21,371 nt of DNA from contig PBKH01000037.1 of NCBI GenBank assembly GCA_002721375.1, forward strand, positions 26,305-47,675, in the 5' to 3' direction. The notes under the pieces were generated by a model that was given only the letters and a program-made list of their open reading frames with translations, was not told where the DNA came from and did no database searches. The stretch comes from Verrucomicrobiales bacterium (GTDB lineage Bacteria > Verrucomicrobiota > Verrucomicrobiia > Limisphaerales > UBA1096). Position 1 is the first letter of the stretch. Every line of letters begins with the position of its first letter. The position numbers and the translations under genes are program-made. Of the stretch, positions 8,215-15,788 are shown piece after piece.

Positions 8215-10212
8215 ATGAAACGGCTTCTTCCATATTTCGCCTTATCGATCCTTACCACGTTCGGCAAAGCGGCTGAGATAAAAACACCTGGAGACCGGAT
8301 GTTCGCACGGTACTTTGAGAGCGAAACCAAGCGCTTGGCCAAGGCCGACCTTGCCGATATTAAAACGCTCGATGACTGGAACGCAAAAAAGGACACATAC
8401 CGAAGGCAACTTAGGGAAATGCTCGGTCTTGATCCACTGCCGAAGCGAACGCCGCTACAGACTAAAACTACCGGAGTAGTACAACACGACGAGTTTGAAG
8501 TACGAAAGTTGCACTATCAATCCAGCCCTGGCCTGTACGTCACAGGCAATCTTTATGTCCCGAAAAAACTCACAAGACCTGCTCCGGCTATCCTCTACGT
8601 CTGCGGCCACGGGCAGGTTCGAATCGATGATGTCAATTACGGCAACAAGGCACACTACCAACATCACGGTGCCTGGTTCGCTCGCAATGGCTACGTCTGC
8701 TTAATGATCGATACAATCCAACTCGGGGAACTCGCAGGCATCCACCACGGCACCTACCGCCATCGTATGTGGTGGTGGAATTCGCGCGGCTACACACCGG
8801 CCGGCGTCGAGGCTTGGAATGGCATCCGCGCGCTCGACTATCTCGAGTCGCTCGACTTCGTTGACAACAGCCGCATCGGCGTCACCGGCCGCAGTGGAGG
8901 CGGTGCTTACAGTTGGTGGATCGCGACTCTCGACGAACGCATCAAGGTGGCAGCCCCTGTCGCTGGTATCACCGACCTGCAAAACCATGTGATCGATGGA
9001 GTAGTAGACGGGCACTGCGACTGCATGTTTCAGGTCAACACCTACCGCTGGGACTTCGGGCAGTTGGCAGCGCTTGTTGCACCACGCCCGTTGCTGATAT
9101 TGAACACCGACCGCGATGCTATTTTCCCGCTCGACGGCGTTACTCGCCTTCACACCAAGATTGCAAGAATCTACGATCTGCATGACAAACCACAAAACCT
9201 TGGACTGGCAATCACACCCGGCGGGCACTCTGATTCGCAGGAACTCCGCCTCCCCGCCTTCAACTGGTTCAACAAGCACCTGAAAAACGGCAGTCGCCCC
9301 ATCACCAAGGTGGCCACCAAGAAGTTTTCCCCGCAACAGCTAAAAGTTTTCAAGAACAACCCGGTGGATGAACGTACAACAACGATTCACGACTCATTCC
9401 CTCAAATCGTATCCGACGAAGAAGCCGTTGACCCAATGCTCCTTGATGTGATCCGACAAAAATCGTTCGCTGCCTGGCCAAGCGGTAATACCGAGCTTAA
9501 TATCCGAAAGGCATGGAATGTTGTTCACGACGGCGTCCGCTTAGCAGCCTACGACTTCGACAGCCAACCTCACGTCCGGTTGCGTATGTATATCGCTAAC
9601 AAGGCCGACTTGACCACGCCGAAGGCGGTACATATCGAAATACCGGACAAATTCGGCTGGAATCGATACCTGAAACTTGGCCTCCCGGCCTTGGCCGAAC
9701 AGTGGAGCAAGGAGCTGAAACTCGCGGGTGTCGACAAAAACGCGCCGATTTCAAAAAAACTTCAAGCGAAACTCGCACGTCAGATGAAGTTCATCCGAGA
9801 GCACCCAGAAGTCTACGTCACTTTCATGCCCCGTGGCACAGGTCTTAGCCAACTCACGCAAAATGAACGTCACCTCACGCAGGCACGGCGACGCTTCATG
9901 CTGCTTGGCCAAACACTTGCCGGGCAACAGGCACTCGATGTCCGACAGTGTATTCGGGCCACCCGCCAACTTGACCTCTGTAAAGGCATACCTCTTGAGC
10001 TATGGGGTTACAACAGCACTGCGAGCCTCGTCGCCGTAGTCACATTATTTGAGGATAACATCCACACAATACACCTCCATAACTACCCTCAAACCGACAA
10101 GGAACAGCCGGACTACCTAAACATTTCTCGATTCGCCACACCCCGACATCTGCTCGAATTAGCCAAGCGACGGACACATGTAAAGATTCTCAAAGAACGC
10201 GGCGGCTTATGA
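8215..10212 (+). CDS. Secreted alpha/beta-hydrolase, acetylxylan-esterase-like, with a second degenerate hydrolase domain
   Basis: ATG 8215 is preferred to the TTG at 8164 because it opens a signal peptide (MKRLLPYFALSILTTFGKAA, then EIK), giving 665 residues. The first domain carries an esterase triad: nucleophile Ser227 in TGRSGGG, acid Asp299 or Asp301 in LNTDRDAIF, and His338 in GGHSD, with AILYVCGHG as the oxyanion-hole strand. It resembles dienelactone-hydrolase/acetylxylan-esterase proteins common in Planctomycetes and Verrucomicrobia, which remove acyl groups from polysaccharides; the actual ester is unknown. From about residue 400 a second alpha/beta-hydrolase-like unit follows (RRFMLLGQTLAGQQALDV...LWGYNSTAS), in which the nucleophile position of the elbow appears to be Asn600, so it is probably structural. 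The stop overlaps the next start as ATGA, indicating translational coupling with the oxidase. Confidence 0.9.
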   Translation: MKRLLPYFALSILTTFGKAAEIKTPGDRMFARYFESETKRLAKADLADIKTLDDWNAKKDTYRRQLREMLGLDPLPKRTPLQTKTTGVVQHDEFEVRKLHYQSSPGLYVTGNLYVPKKLTRPAPAILYVCGHGQVRIDDVNYGNKAHYQHHGAWFARNGYVCLMIDTIQLGELAGIHHGTYRHRMWWWNSRGYTPAGVEAWNGIRALDYLESLDFVDNSRIGVTGRSGGGAYSWWIATLDERIKVAAPVAGITDLQNHVIDGVVDGHCDCMFQVNTYRWDFGQLAALVAPRPLLILNTDRDAIFPLDGVTRLHTKIARIYDLHDKPQNLGLAITPGGHSDSQELRLPAFNWFNKHLKNGSRPITKVATKKFSPQQLKVFKNNPVDERTTTIHDSFPQIVSDEEAVDPMLLDVIRQKSFAAWPSGNTELNIRKAWNVVHDGVRLAAYDFDSQPHVRLRMYIANKADLTTPKAVHIEIPDKFGWNRYLKLGLPALAEQWSKELKLAGVDKNAPISKKLQAKLARQMKFIREHPEVYVTFMPRGTGLSQLTQNERHLTQARRRFMLLGQTLAGQQALDVRQCIRATRQLDLCKGIPLELWGYNSTASLVAVVTLFEDNIHTIHLHNYPQTDKEQPDYLNISRFATPRHLLELAKRRTHVKILKERGGL

Positions 10213-11366
10213 CTTCATACCACGATGTCATCGTCGTCGGCGTTGGTTCGATGGGCGCGGCGACCTGCTTCCACTTGGCCAAGCGCGGCGTCAAAGTGCT
10301 TGGTATCGACAGCCAACCGGTTCCTAACACCAACTCCTCTTACAACGGCAACACACGGGTCATTCGCCTGACATATCAGGAGCATCCTGACTACGTTCCG
10401 TTGCTCAAGGAAGCATATAGGCTATGGGGTGAGATCGAACAGGAAACAGGCACCAAGTTACTCCACAAAACCGGCGTACTGTACATGGGATTTCCCGATG
10501 GCAAAGCGATCAGCGGCGTGAAACTTGCCTCTGAAATTCATCAACTCCCCTACTCCACATTGACACACACCGAACTAGCCGAGCAGTTCCCCCAGTTCAA
10601 CTTACCCGATGGAATGGTCGGAGCACTGGAACCGGAGGGTGGCTACCTACTCTCCGAACGATCCGTTAAAGCCTATGCTTGTGCCGCTCAAAGTAACGGT
10701 GCCACCATGATCACCAGCGAACCGGTTCTTGACTGGTCCCATGACGCTTTTGGTGTCACCGTCCGAACCGCTTCCGGCTCGCATACAGCATCGCAACTGA
10801 TTTTCAGCGTCGGGGCATGGTCCGGCCATTTGCTGCGCTTACCCAAGGTGGAACTCACCGTCACCCGCCAGATTCTTGGCTGGGTCACTCCCCCCGACAC
10901 ATCCCCGTTCCAACGCGGTGAATTCCCGGTATGGAACATCGACCCCAATGGCGACGACGACCTTACCGGCATCTATTACGGATTCCCTATGAGCAATGAT
11001 CCCGACGAGGAAAAAGGCCTCAAACTCGCTTGGCACCACCCTGGCAAACCGATGCCGCCAGAGGCCATCAAAGACAAGGCACTCCCCACGGATGAGGAAG
11101 AAATCAAACTACCTCTTCGACGATATTTGCCAACAGCACTTGGCCCCATTGAAACTATAAAGGTCTGCAAATACACCAACTCGAAAGACGGTCATTTTGT
11201 CATCGACCGCCATCCGGAAAGCGATCGTGTGCACTTCGCCTGTGGCTTCAGTGGACATGGTTTCAAGTTCTCAAGTGTAATGGGTAGCGCCCTAAGCGAT
11301 CTCGCCCTTAGTGGCGAAACTAGGTACCCCATCAACTTCCTTCGCTTGGCCCGTTTTTCCAACTGA
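10209..11366 (+). CDS. Monomeric sarcosine oxidase / N-methyl-L-tryptophan oxidase family flavoenzyme
   Basis: The 385-residue product matches the usual size of monomeric sarcosine oxidases. The N-terminal FAD-binding motif is VVGVGSMGAA (Gly11, Gly13, Gly16), with Asp34 at the end of the second strand. SYNGNTRVIRLTY and the family signature KVCKYTNSKDGHFVIDRHP are present; Cys320 corresponds to the cysteine that carries covalent 8-alpha-S-cysteinyl FAD. C-terminal FACGFSGHGFK is the second flavin-contact region. The reaction in the family is oxidative N-demethylation of sarcosine or other N-methyl amino acids, releasing formaldehyde and H2O2; sequence alone does not separate sarcosine, N-methyltryptophan or related amines. 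There is no signal peptide, so it is cytoplasmic. Its ATG lies inside the stop of the esterase gene (ATGA), so it is read from the same mRNA. Confidence 0.92.
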   Translation: MTSYHDVIVVGVGSMGAATCFHLAKRGVKVLGIDSQPVPNTNSSYNGNTRVIRLTYQEHPDYVPLLKEAYRLWGEIEQETGTKLLHKTGVLYMGFPDGKAISGVKLASEIHQLPYSTLTHTELAEQFPQFNLPDGMVGALEPEGGYLLSERSVKAYACAAQSNGATMITSEPVLDWSHDAFGVTVRTASGSHTASQLIFSVGAWSGHLLRLPKVELTVTRQILGWVTPPDTSPFQRGEFPVWNIDPNGDDDLTGIYYGFPMSNDPDEEKGLKLAWHHPGKPMPPEAIKDKALPTDEEEIKLPLRRYLPTALGPIETIKVCKYTNSKDGHFVIDRHPESDRVHFACGFSGHGFKFSSVMGSALSDLALSGETRYPINFLRLARFSN

Positions 11367-11415
11367 AAGCGATCGATATTGCCAAGAACTTGAGCAAACG
11401 GCAGGCTGTTGCGCC

Positions 11416-12840
11416 ATGAAAAATCTACTGGCTACCCTGCTTCTGATTGCACTAAGCCAAGCAATTACAGCCAAAAAGTACAATGTACTAGTGATTCAGA
11501 CCGACGAACATCACTTCAAGACGCTGGGTTGTTATGGTGGAAAAAGCGTCAGCACGCCAAACATCGACTGGATTGCGAACAACGGAGCAATTGCCACAAG
11601 TTTTTATGCCACCACTCCAGTATGCTCGCCTTCCCGGGCAGCGCTTGTCAGCGGGCGATATCCGCAGGCCACGCCAGTCACTAACAACAACATCCCGCTT
11701 GGTGATCATGTGGTTACCTTTGCCGAAGTACTACGGCGCAAGGGCTACGCCACCGGTTACTCCGGCAAATGGCATCTAGACGGACTCGGTAAACCGCAGT
11801 GGGCACCAAAGCGAAAGTTCGGTTTTGATGATAACCGCTACATGTTTAATCGTGGCCACTGGAAGAAATTCATCTTTACTAAGGACGGCCCGCGCGTCGG
11901 CTCCCGAAACAATCGAGGAGCGCCAGACTACAAACTGAATGGGGCAGATAATCAAACGTTCTCCACTGATTGGCTCGCGAACCGAACCATTCAGTTCATC
12001 AACAAAAACAAAAACAAACCGTTCTGCTATATGGTTAGTTTCCCAGACCCGCACGGACCAAACACAGTACGCACCCCCTACGACAAGCTGTACGAAAACG
12101 TCAAAGTCCCAATTCCAGTCTCTATAAACAAACCTCGTGCACAGACCCCTCGCTGGGCAGCCACCGATCCCAGAATAACCGCCGACACCATTCGACTATT
12201 GATGCCAAAATATTATGGGATGGTTAAATGCCTCGACGACAACATTGGCCGAATTCTCAACTCCCTCCGTAAAAATAAACAAATCAACGAAACAATCATC
12301 GTTTTCACCTCCGACCACGGCGATCTCTGCGGCGAACACGGCCGCCTGAATAAAGGCGTACCTTACGAAGGCTCGGCACGCATTCCGTTCCTAATGTTTT
12401 GTGCAGATAAAATACCAGCTGGCACGGTGGTCAAAGAGGCGCTAAGTTGTGTTGATTTCGTGCCAACCCTATTCGCACTCACCGGTGACACCCTACCAAA
12501 CGGAGTGCAGGGGCGGGACGCATCATCGCTGTTCCTCGGTACGTCAAAGAAGTGGAATGACGTGATATTCTTGCGGTCCACCTCCAACGGCCAGCCGTGG
12601 CTTGCAGCCGTAACGGATCGATACAAGCTAGTTTACTCTTCGCTTGGGCAGCCATGGCTGTTCGACCTTAAGGTCGACCCAGACGAGTTACAAAACGCCT
12701 TCAGCAAGCACGAATCTAAACCAATCATCCAAGAGTTAACCAATCACTTGCTGGAATACGCAAAGCATACCAACGACCCTTATATCAACAACAAACAGAT
12801 CAAGTCAGATATTGCCCAGACGCTTGCCCCAGCGCCGTGA
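11416..12840 (+). CDS. Secreted sulfatase (S1 family) with intact formylglycine motif
   Basis: ATG 11416 is chosen because it begins a signal peptide (MKNLLATLLLIALSQAITA, then KKYNVL); an upstream ATG at 11311 would add 35 residues without export features and overlap the oxidase gene. The 474-residue product has VLVIQTDEHHFKTLGCYGG (metal-binding start of the fold), signature I CSPSR with Cys70, the residue converted to formylglycine by the anaerobic or FGE-type maturase, signature II GYATGYSGKWHL at 110-121, FPDPHGP, and VFTSDHGDLCGEHG supplying late metal ligands. It cleaves sulfate esters outside the cytoplasm; the TDEH and VPYEGSARIPF forms differ from the sulfatase at the left edge, so the two probably act on different positions or sugars. 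It lies 49 bases after the oxidase gene and its stop overlaps the next gene as GTGA. Confidence 0.93.
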   Translation: MKNLLATLLLIALSQAITAKKYNVLVIQTDEHHFKTLGCYGGKSVSTPNIDWIANNGAIATSFYATTPVCSPSRAALVSGRYPQATPVTNNNIPLGDHVVTFAEVLRRKGYATGYSGKWHLDGLGKPQWAPKRKFGFDDNRYMFNRGHWKKFIFTKDGPRVGSRNNRGAPDYKLNGADNQTFSTDWLANRTIQFINKNKNKPFCYMVSFPDPHGPNTVRTPYDKLYENVKVPIPVSINKPRAQTPRWAATDPRITADTIRLLMPKYYGMVKCLDDNIGRILNSLRKNKQINETIIVFTSDHGDLCGEHGRLNKGVPYEGSARIPFLMFCADKIPAGTVVKEALSCVDFVPTLFALTGDTLPNGVQGRDASSLFLGTSKKWNDVIFLRSTSNGQPWLAAVTDRYKLVYSSLGQPWLFDLKVDPDELQNAFSKHESKPIIQELTNHLLEYAKHTNDPYINNKQIKSDIAQTLAPAP

Positions 12841-13292
12841 TCGATCCCGATTTAACTGACAATCCGCTCAAGCGCCTGGCCATGCTAAACTTGATAGTAA
12901 TGTTGACCGTCGGTGCCACCAATATTGGGTTGATATTTCTGAACATCTGGATCGTAAATGAATTCGGTTTCAACATTCCGCTGTTCCCTCTTGTTATGAT
13001 CGGATCGGCGCTGGGCTGCATTCTCTTTTGGGTCTGGTGCGCCAGCCGTCTGCGCGTCGAACGCGCCATGATCCGGCGATGCGCGGCATTCGCTGCGCTG
13101 CCTTGGTGGGGATTTGGGATATTCACAATGGTAGCGCTGCTTATCTCCCTTTACTCGGCCGAGGACACAATAAAACCGGCTGGCTTGGGTTTGATGACTG
13201 CGATTAACCTCGTCGCCGGCACTGTCTGCTTTGCGATTCACCACATTGCCACTAAACCCAGAGTTTCGAAATCCCCACCCCCAAACGCTTAA
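12837..13292 (+). CDS. Small four-helix membrane protein of unknown function
   Basis: A 151-residue frame starting at GTG 12837, which overlaps the TGA of the sulfatase gene by four bases; that overlap supports both the start and its place as the last gene of the operon. Four hydrophobic segments are visible at about 15-38, 47-68, 83-106 and 115-136, joined by short loops, one containing a basic patch (SRLRVERAMIRR). The C-terminal tail is Pro/Ser/Lys rich. I recognise no family or catalytic motif. Because the frame is short and its antisense strand is also open, the overlap and the clean helix pattern are the main reasons for calling it real. A role in the membrane side of the sulfatase/esterase operon is only inferred from position. 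Confidence 0.7.
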   Translation: MIDPDLTDNPLKRLAMLNLIVMLTVGATNIGLIFLNIWIVNEFGFNIPLFPLVMIGSALGCILFWVWCASRLRVERAMIRRCAAFAALPWWGFGIFTMVALLISLYSAEDTIKPAGLGLMTAINLVAGTVCFAIHHIATKPRVSKSPPPNA

Positions 13293-13301
13293 TCAGGCAG
13301 G

Positions 13302-14729
13302 TTATTTAACTAGAAAAAACTCTGGCGGCAGAAACCAAGGGGGTGGGTCGGCGGGTGGGTCGTTACGCTGTCGTGTGATGCCGTTGGCCAAGGCACCTGA
13401 AGGGACAGTGTCAATTCGTTGGATGACACGGTAAAACATCTCGGCGACTTTGGGTAAATCCTCCTGCCTCACCATATCGATAGTGTCATGTGGGTCGAAC
13501 AGGTAAAGAGGTCCGCTGATGTGGCAAACGGACGGGATTCCGGCGGTGAAAAACGGGGCGCTGTCGCAAGGAGGCTCAGAACCGAATAAGTAGGCATCCA
13601 CAGCCAACGTTCGGCTAAGGTTGACCCTCTGAACTTCCTCCTCGAGCACGCGCAGCAGCTCAGGTGTGTTGTCAACAAACAACGCCCGTGTTTCCGCCTG
13701 ACCAGTCTTAATGTATCGGCCTCCTTCGCCTCCTCGAACCTCCTCAGCGATATGTTCAATGCCGATTGTGGCGACGATTTTATCAAGCAGACCGCCACGG
13801 TGTTTTGCGACAAACTCGCGACATCCGATACCACCGTGAAAATGTCCGCTCGATGCGAGAAAAACCAACCCTCGCTCGAGCGGCTCTCCCGAGTCCGCGA
13901 ATGCCTTGGCCAAGGCAAGCAAAACGGATAAGCCGGAACCATCTTCAACCGCGGAAGCGAACGGGGCGTCATGGTGGCAAGTTAGTAGTATATATTCATC
14001 GGAGCGGCCCGGCAGAATGCCGACGACATTATGGGAATCGACTTCGCCACCCTGTCCATTGCTAACAAATTGGAACCGCTCGCCGTTTGTCGCAGCATTA
14101 CGTACAGTCTCGGCATGTTCACGCCCCACCCAGGCAGCGGGTATTTTTTTCAGAAACCCATCGTACGGAACATACAACTCGCAGCCGTCAATTGGCATCT
14201 CGCCCAACAACCCAATAAAGCCGCTAGCGCCCCTTTTCCAAGCCTCGTAGTAGGCGCGAAAATTCGGAATCAGCCAGTTGGCGCAATGCAGAGGACCGTC
14301 GGGGATTGTGCCACCCGGATCGTGAATAAAGCGTGATCCGCTTTTGAGATGCGCCGCATTGAGTTCGCCAAACTGCATGTCGGCCAATACTATTTTGTCT
14401 GATACATCCTGCACATCGAACGCTAGATCATTGCCTATTCCAACATAAACGGCTTCAGTCTCTGCCCCGCCATAAGGAGTCCAGCCAGTGTAAGGCACAG
14501 CGAAACAGGGAATATCCGCCGCCGGATGGCCGACAACCAGCCGAGTAGTGGACGGACGCCAATAATTAACTGGAACTGGCTCAAGCCGTGTGTCGACAAG
14601 TCCAATTTCATTAAATCGATCGAGTAGATACTGCTCGGTTTTTAGACCCTCTTCGTAGCCAGGGCGACGGATTCCAAAAGAGGTAACACTCTCGATCTCA
14701 TCCAGCATACTGGCTGCCGAGAAGTTCAT
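13302..14729 (-). CDS. M28-like peptidase homologue with altered catalytic residues
   Basis: The 475-residue protein has the order of an M28 metallopeptidase: an N-terminal part, an inserted PA-like region (about 80-220, with VPYDGFLKKIPAAWVGRE) and a zinc-peptidase-like domain from about 232 (SHNVVGILPG). HHD (252-254) fits the first His-x-Asp, and DPHDT gives the last histidine (His414). Other sites differ: the usual bridging Asp in D-D-G-S-G is Glu262 (VEDGSG), the catalytic Glu-Glu pair appears as His296-Phe297 (SSGHFHGG), and the third-ligand region reads IGIEH. It may therefore bind metal differently or have lost peptidase activity. No signal peptide is visible, unlike its upstream partner. 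The ATG overlaps the stop of the deacetylase gene (ATGA on the minus strand), so the two are co-translated. It could act as an amidohydrolase or binding protein; that is inference. Confidence 0.82.
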   Translation of the reverse strand: MNFSAASMLDEIESVTSFGIRRPGYEEGLKTEQYLLDRFNEIGLVDTRLEPVPVNYWRPSTTRLVVGHPAADIPCFAVPYTGWTPYGGAETEAVYVGIGNDLAFDVQDVSDKIVLADMQFGELNAAHLKSGSRFIHDPGGTIPDGPLHCANWLIPNFRAYYEAWKRGASGFIGLLGEMPIDGCELYVPYDGFLKKIPAAWVGREHAETVRNAATNGERFQFVSNGQGGEVDSHNVVGILPGRSDEYILLTCHHDAPFASAVEDGSGLSVLLALAKAFADSGEPLERGLVFLASSGHFHGGIGCREFVAKHRGGLLDKIVATIGIEHIAEEVRGGEGGRYIKTGQAETRALFVDNTPELLRVLEEEVQRVNLSRTLAVDAYLFGSEPPCDSAPFFTAGIPSVCHISGPLYLFDPHDTIDMVRQEDLPKVAEMFYRVIQRIDTVPSGALANGITRQRNDPPADPPPWFLPPEFFLVK

Positions 14730-15673
14730 TTTTTATTGGCTCGCTGCAACTCACGCAAGGGACGATAGCCGATGCGAATGATCCCCTCGTCCTTGACTAG
14801 CTGCTTCATTTCTAAATCGTTCGTGAACACCTCGTATTCCTCCCCTCGCGTTTTCCAACTGTTGGTGATATGCCTCAACTCATTGGTCGGCTTGGCCGCA
14901 TGAATAAACAGCTCGGTAATGCCTGGCTTTAGATTTCTAAGGGTCTTCATCCAGAATGCCTTCACCCCGTTTTTGGCCTCATCGAGATTATCAAAAATGA
15001 GATAGTCAGGAAACACGATTCCCTTTGCAGCGAACTGCTTCCTCAAATCCCCAAACCCGAACCTCTCGGCCGTGGATTGTGACGGCATACGTAAAGGCAG
15101 GTCAAATTCAAGCGCTAGTCGTTGGTATACTCGCACATAACGAGGGTCGTAATTAAGTGCACCCATGTGAGTGTCGAGATGTGTCACATCAATTCCGGCA
15201 TCGAGTGCCTTGCGGATCTGCGCTCGTGCCTCGATCAGCGCTTCTTCCGGTGTTGCGTGCTGGTACACCTCAAACACGGAACGCCACAGATAACCCTCTT
15301 TATCAATAAGACCCGGCACCTTGTCACGGGAGGCGACTGGCCCCCAGCGATACACTTGCCACTCGGATGTGTGGGCAAGGTGAATACCGAAATCCATTTT
15401 CGGATTGGCCTTGGCATAACGGGCGATCTCGGTGAACCACGGGCACGGCACTAGAATGGTGGCCGAGGTCATAAGACCTCGCTCAAGCGAGTCGACGGTT
15501 GCATCATTGGCAGCGTGGCACATGCCGGTGTCATCGCCATTGATAATCAGCAGCTTGTCGGTAGACTTGTAGCCAAGCCTCTCGGCCAAAGTCGGAGAGT
15601 TTTCGGCCTTGGCAAAAGGAAGAGACAATGCCAGCAACAACACGGCTTTGGCGCTTTGCTTAAGCCATTTCAT
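14726..15673 (-). CDS. YdjC/ChbG-family carbohydrate deacetylase, secreted
   Basis: The 315-residue product starts at ATG 15673 with a signal peptide (MKWLKQSAKAVLLLALSLPFAKA, then ENSP). The YdjC/ChbG fold is marked by IINGDDTGMCHAAN, where Asp47-Asp48 supply the metal and base positions, GIHLAHTSEW with His98, and THLDTHMGALNYDP with His165 and His169. Family members remove acetyl groups from N-acetylated oligosaccharides such as chitobiose; E. coli ChbG is cytoplasmic, whereas this one is predicted to be exported, which is common in Planctomycetes and Verrucomicrobia. The specific sugar is unknown. It is the first gene of a two-gene unit with the M28-like protein, and a strong inverted repeat sits directly ahead of its start codon. 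No good Shine-Dalgarno sequence is seen. Confidence 0.88.
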   Translation of the reverse strand: MKWLKQSAKAVLLLALSLPFAKAENSPTLAERLGYKSTDKLLIINGDDTGMCHAANDATVDSLERGLMTSATILVPCPWFTEIARYAKANPKMDFGIHLAHTSEWQVYRWGPVASRDKVPGLIDKEGYLWRSVFEVYQHATPEEALIEARAQIRKALDAGIDVTHLDTHMGALNYDPRYVRVYQRLALEFDLPLRMPSQSTAERFGFGDLRKQFAAKGIVFPDYLIFDNLDEAKNGVKAFWMKTLRNLKPGITELFIHAAKPTNELRHITNSWKTRGEEYEVFTNDLEMKQLVKDEGIIRIGYRPLRELQRANKK

Positions 15674-15788
15674 AAAGAGAAATCGTCAAGGATGACGTCT
15701 CTGTGAGCAAGTCCAATCGGTTAAGGCCTTAGACAAACATGGAATAGGATTGACGAAAGGACATTTTGAAGGGTACGGATTGCCACAG
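15674..15788. promoter_or_regulatory. Divergent intergenic region between the deacetylase and oxidoreductase genes
   Basis: The 115 bases lie between outward-facing starts (ATG 15673 on minus, ATG 15789 on plus) and should contain both promoters. No convincing -35/-10 pair was assigned; a TTGACG at 15750-15755 has no matching -10 element at 16-18 bases. The left end holds the inverted repeat listed separately. Confidence 0.4.
15676..15702. repeat. Imperfect inverted repeat ahead of the deacetylase start codon
   Basis: Two nested 5-bp arms are perfectly complementary: AGAGA (15676-15680) with TCTCT (15698-15702), and CGTCA (15684-15688) with TGACG (15693-15697), separated by a 3-base bulge (AAT) and a 4-base loop (AGGA). 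The element ends two bases before the deacetylase start codon on the minus strand. It could be an operator for a dimeric regulator, or an mRNA hairpin that covers the translation start. Which one cannot be told from the sequence. Confidence 0.5.

Noticed and set aside
8701..9336. A 211-residue minus-strand open frame inside the esterase gene
   Set aside because: It mirrors the esterase catalytic domain, which carries an intact triad; the antisense product shows no motif or signal and has no neighbour in its direction.
12800..13244. Two minus-strand open frames (108 and 119 residues) opposite the small membrane protein
   Set aside because: The plus frame has four clean hydrophobic helices and a 4-base overlap with the sulfatase stop; the antisense products are polar and patternless.
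13469..13972. A 167-residue minus-strand frame in another phase of the M28-like gene
   Set aside because: It overlaps a well-supported longer frame on the same strand and shows no domain; it could mimic a frameshifted piece, but the main frame is uninterrupted.
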